From contig NZ_AUAO01000001.1 of the NCBI RefSeq assembly GCF_000428765.1, forward strand, positions 868,001 through 932,000: a DNA stretch of 64,000 nt, read 5' to 3'. Of the stretch, positions 62,960 to 64,000 are shown in pieces. The notes under the pieces are model-generated. The model made no database searches and was not told where the DNA came from. It saw only the letters and a program-made list of their open reading frames with translations. The translations under genes were made by a program, and so were the position numbers. Source of the stretch: Brevundimonas aveniformis DSM 17977. GTDB lineage: Bacteria; Pseudomonadota; Alphaproteobacteria; Caulobacterales; Caulobacteraceae. Within the stretch, counting starts at the first letter, position 1, and each line of letters starts with the position of its first letter.

Positions 62960-63873
62960 GCCGGTTCATCGAAATCGTCGAGGTCGGGCCGCGCGACGGC
63001 CTGCAGAACGAAAAGACCGTCCTTTCGACCGAGGAAAAGATCGAGCTGATCAACCGGATGGAGGCTGCCGGAGCCCGGCGGTTGGAAACCGTCTCCTTCG
63101 TCCATCCGGGACGGGTGCCGCAGATGGCCGACGCCGAGGCCGTGATGGCCGGCCTGTCCGCCAACCCCGGCGTCACCCGTATTGGCCTGGTTCTGAATGC
63201 GCGGGGCTGGGACCGCGCGGTCGAAACCGGTGTCGACCAGGCCAATGTGTCGATCGCCGCCTCAGACGGTTTCGCGCTGAAGAACTCGGGGCTGACGGTG
63301 GCCCAGCAGATCGAGATGCTAGGCGAGATCGTCGGGCGGTCGCACAATATGGGCGGCGGCCCCGGCTCTGGGCCCACGGTGACGGCGATCATCTCGACCG
63401 TCTGGGGCTGTCCTTTCGATGGCGAGGTCTCTGTCGATCAGGTCGAGGCCGTGGTTCGCGACGTCGCGGCGCTTGGCGTCAAGGAGATCGGCCTGGCTGA
63501 CACCATCGGCGTTGGCGACCCCTGGGCGGTGCGGCGCAAGGTCGAGGCGGCCAGGAAGGCGGCACCGGATGCGCGTGTGCGTCTGCATTTCCATGATACC
63601 CGCAACACCGCCATGGCCAATATCTTTGCGGGCATCGAGGCCGGGATCGACGTCATCGACGCCTCGGTCGGCGGGATCGGCGGCTGTCCCTTCGCGCCGG
63701 GCGCCACCGGCAATGTGGCGACCGAGGACGTGGTCTATATGCTGAGCCGCGCCGGCTTCGAGACCGGCTATGATCTGGACGCCCTGATCGAGACGGCCCG
63801 CTGGATCGGCGAGAAGATCGGTCGGCCGAAACCCTCCGCCCTCAGCCGCGCCGGCGGCTGGCCACCGGCCTAA
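62956..63873 (+). CDS. hydroxymethylglutaryl-CoA lyase
   Basis: The 305-residue TIM-barrel enzyme splits HMG-CoA to acetoacetate and acetyl-CoA at the end of leucine breakdown. It begins IVEVGPRDGLQNEKTVLST (metal Asp and Arg). VRLHFHDTRNTAMAN holds two metal-binding histidines. The catalytic Cys is in GGIGGCPFAPGATGNVATEDVVYML (about 236-260). No other leucine-catabolic gene is in the window. Confidence 0.93.
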   Translation: MSRFIEIVEVGPRDGLQNEKTVLSTEEKIELINRMEAAGARRLETVSFVHPGRVPQMADAEAVMAGLSANPGVTRIGLVLNARGWDRAVETGVDQANVSIAASDGFALKNSGLTVAQQIEMLGEIVGRSHNMGGGPGSGPTVTAIISTVWGCPFDGEVSVDQVEAVVRDVAALGVKEIGLADTIGVGDPWAVRRKVEAARKAAPDARVRLHFHDTRNTAMANIFAGIEAGIDVIDASVGGIGGCPFAPGATGNVATEDVVYMLSRAGFETGYDLDALIETARWIGEKIGRPKPSALSRAGGWPPA

Positions 63874-63957
63874 GAACCGTTCGCAATTGCCCCCGCCCCC
63901 TTGCGCCTCGGGTGATCAGGCGTAAGGAACGGACACAGCTTTCGACAGGCGAGATTC

Positions 63958-64000
63958 ATGGTCCAGCTCACCCTTCCCCGCGGCTCCAAGCCCCAGACCG
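63958..64000 (+). CDS. sdhB: succinate dehydrogenase iron-sulfur subunit, first 14 residues
   Basis: Only MVQLTLPRGSKPQT is inside the window. This start resembles alphaproteobacterial SdhB (MVQLTLPxxS...). The identification rests on 14 residues and is tentative. The upstream 84 bases hold a weak inverted repeat (TTGCGCCT...AGGCGTAA at about 63901-63925). Confidence 0.55.
   Translation, partial: MVQLTLPRGSKPQT

Overview
The window looks like a chromosomal stretch of a high-GC alphaproteobacterium of the order Caulobacterales, most likely Brevundimonas or a close relative of Caulobacter. The main reason is a set of lineage-specific regulators: a DivL-type kinase with tyrosine in place of the phospho-accepting histidine, a TacA-type sigma-54 activator, GapR, a PdeA-type GEDEF-EAL protein and a PodJ-like polarity protein. 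Motifs resembling CtrA boxes and GANTC sites lie in several promoter regions. The genus is an inference; no database search was possible.

Layout. 1-6.8 kb: the 3' end of fabI, a D-cysteine desulfhydrase-type enzyme, a TonB-like protein, dctA, a UbiH-type hydroxylase, then rpoN-hpf. 6.9-9 kb: ptsN and tacA. 9-11.1 kb: an AT-richer accessory patch with an outer-membrane barrel candidate and a small unknown partner. 11.1-13 kb: a GH99-like protein, a small unknown gene, gapR and rpmJ. 13-21.9 kb: a lytic transglycosylase, small lipoproteins, a HAD phosphatase, divL, a zincin, a glycosyltransferase, a YbaK-type tRNA deacylase and an HPt protein. 22-24 kb: tRNA-Lys, a small ORF, tRNA-Arg and rlmN. 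24-30.3 kb: a patchy region with LysE, a sugar dehydrogenase, DUF2306 and AraC, an ATPase relic, an unknown low-GC gene and two intergenic palindromic repeats. 30.3-37.7 kb: argG, a TonB-dependent receptor, tldD and a PadR-DUF1700-DUF2807 operon. 37.8-45.3 kb: the aa3 cytochrome oxidase locus (ctaC, ctaD, ctaB, a small membrane protein, ctaG, ctaE, SURF1), with a secreted papain-like protein inserted. 45.3-53.3 kb: an M16 peptidase, a GNAT enzyme, pdeA, an ABC permease, an M28 peptidase and argD-argF. 53.5-58 kb: podJ and a TSUP/TIGR02186 pair. 58-64 kb: pdeM-lhr repair genes, an ArnT-like transferase, HMG-CoA lyase and the start of sdhB.

How the genes work together. RpoN and the TacA-type activator lie 3 kb apart; in Caulobacter TacA acts with sigma-54 in stalk and polarity gene control, and the isolated HPt protein near 21.7 kb could be its phosphotransfer partner. 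DivL, PdeA and PodJ belong to the same cell-cycle and polarity circuitry. The cta genes build one terminal oxidase with its haem and copper assembly factors. argG, argD and argF supply arginine biosynthesis.

No CRISPR array, complete insertion sequence, prophage or rRNA operon was seen. The least explained parts are the 9.0-11.1 kb module, the 28.8-30.2 kb patch, the secreted papain-like protein in the oxidase locus and the small ORF running into tRNA-Arg.
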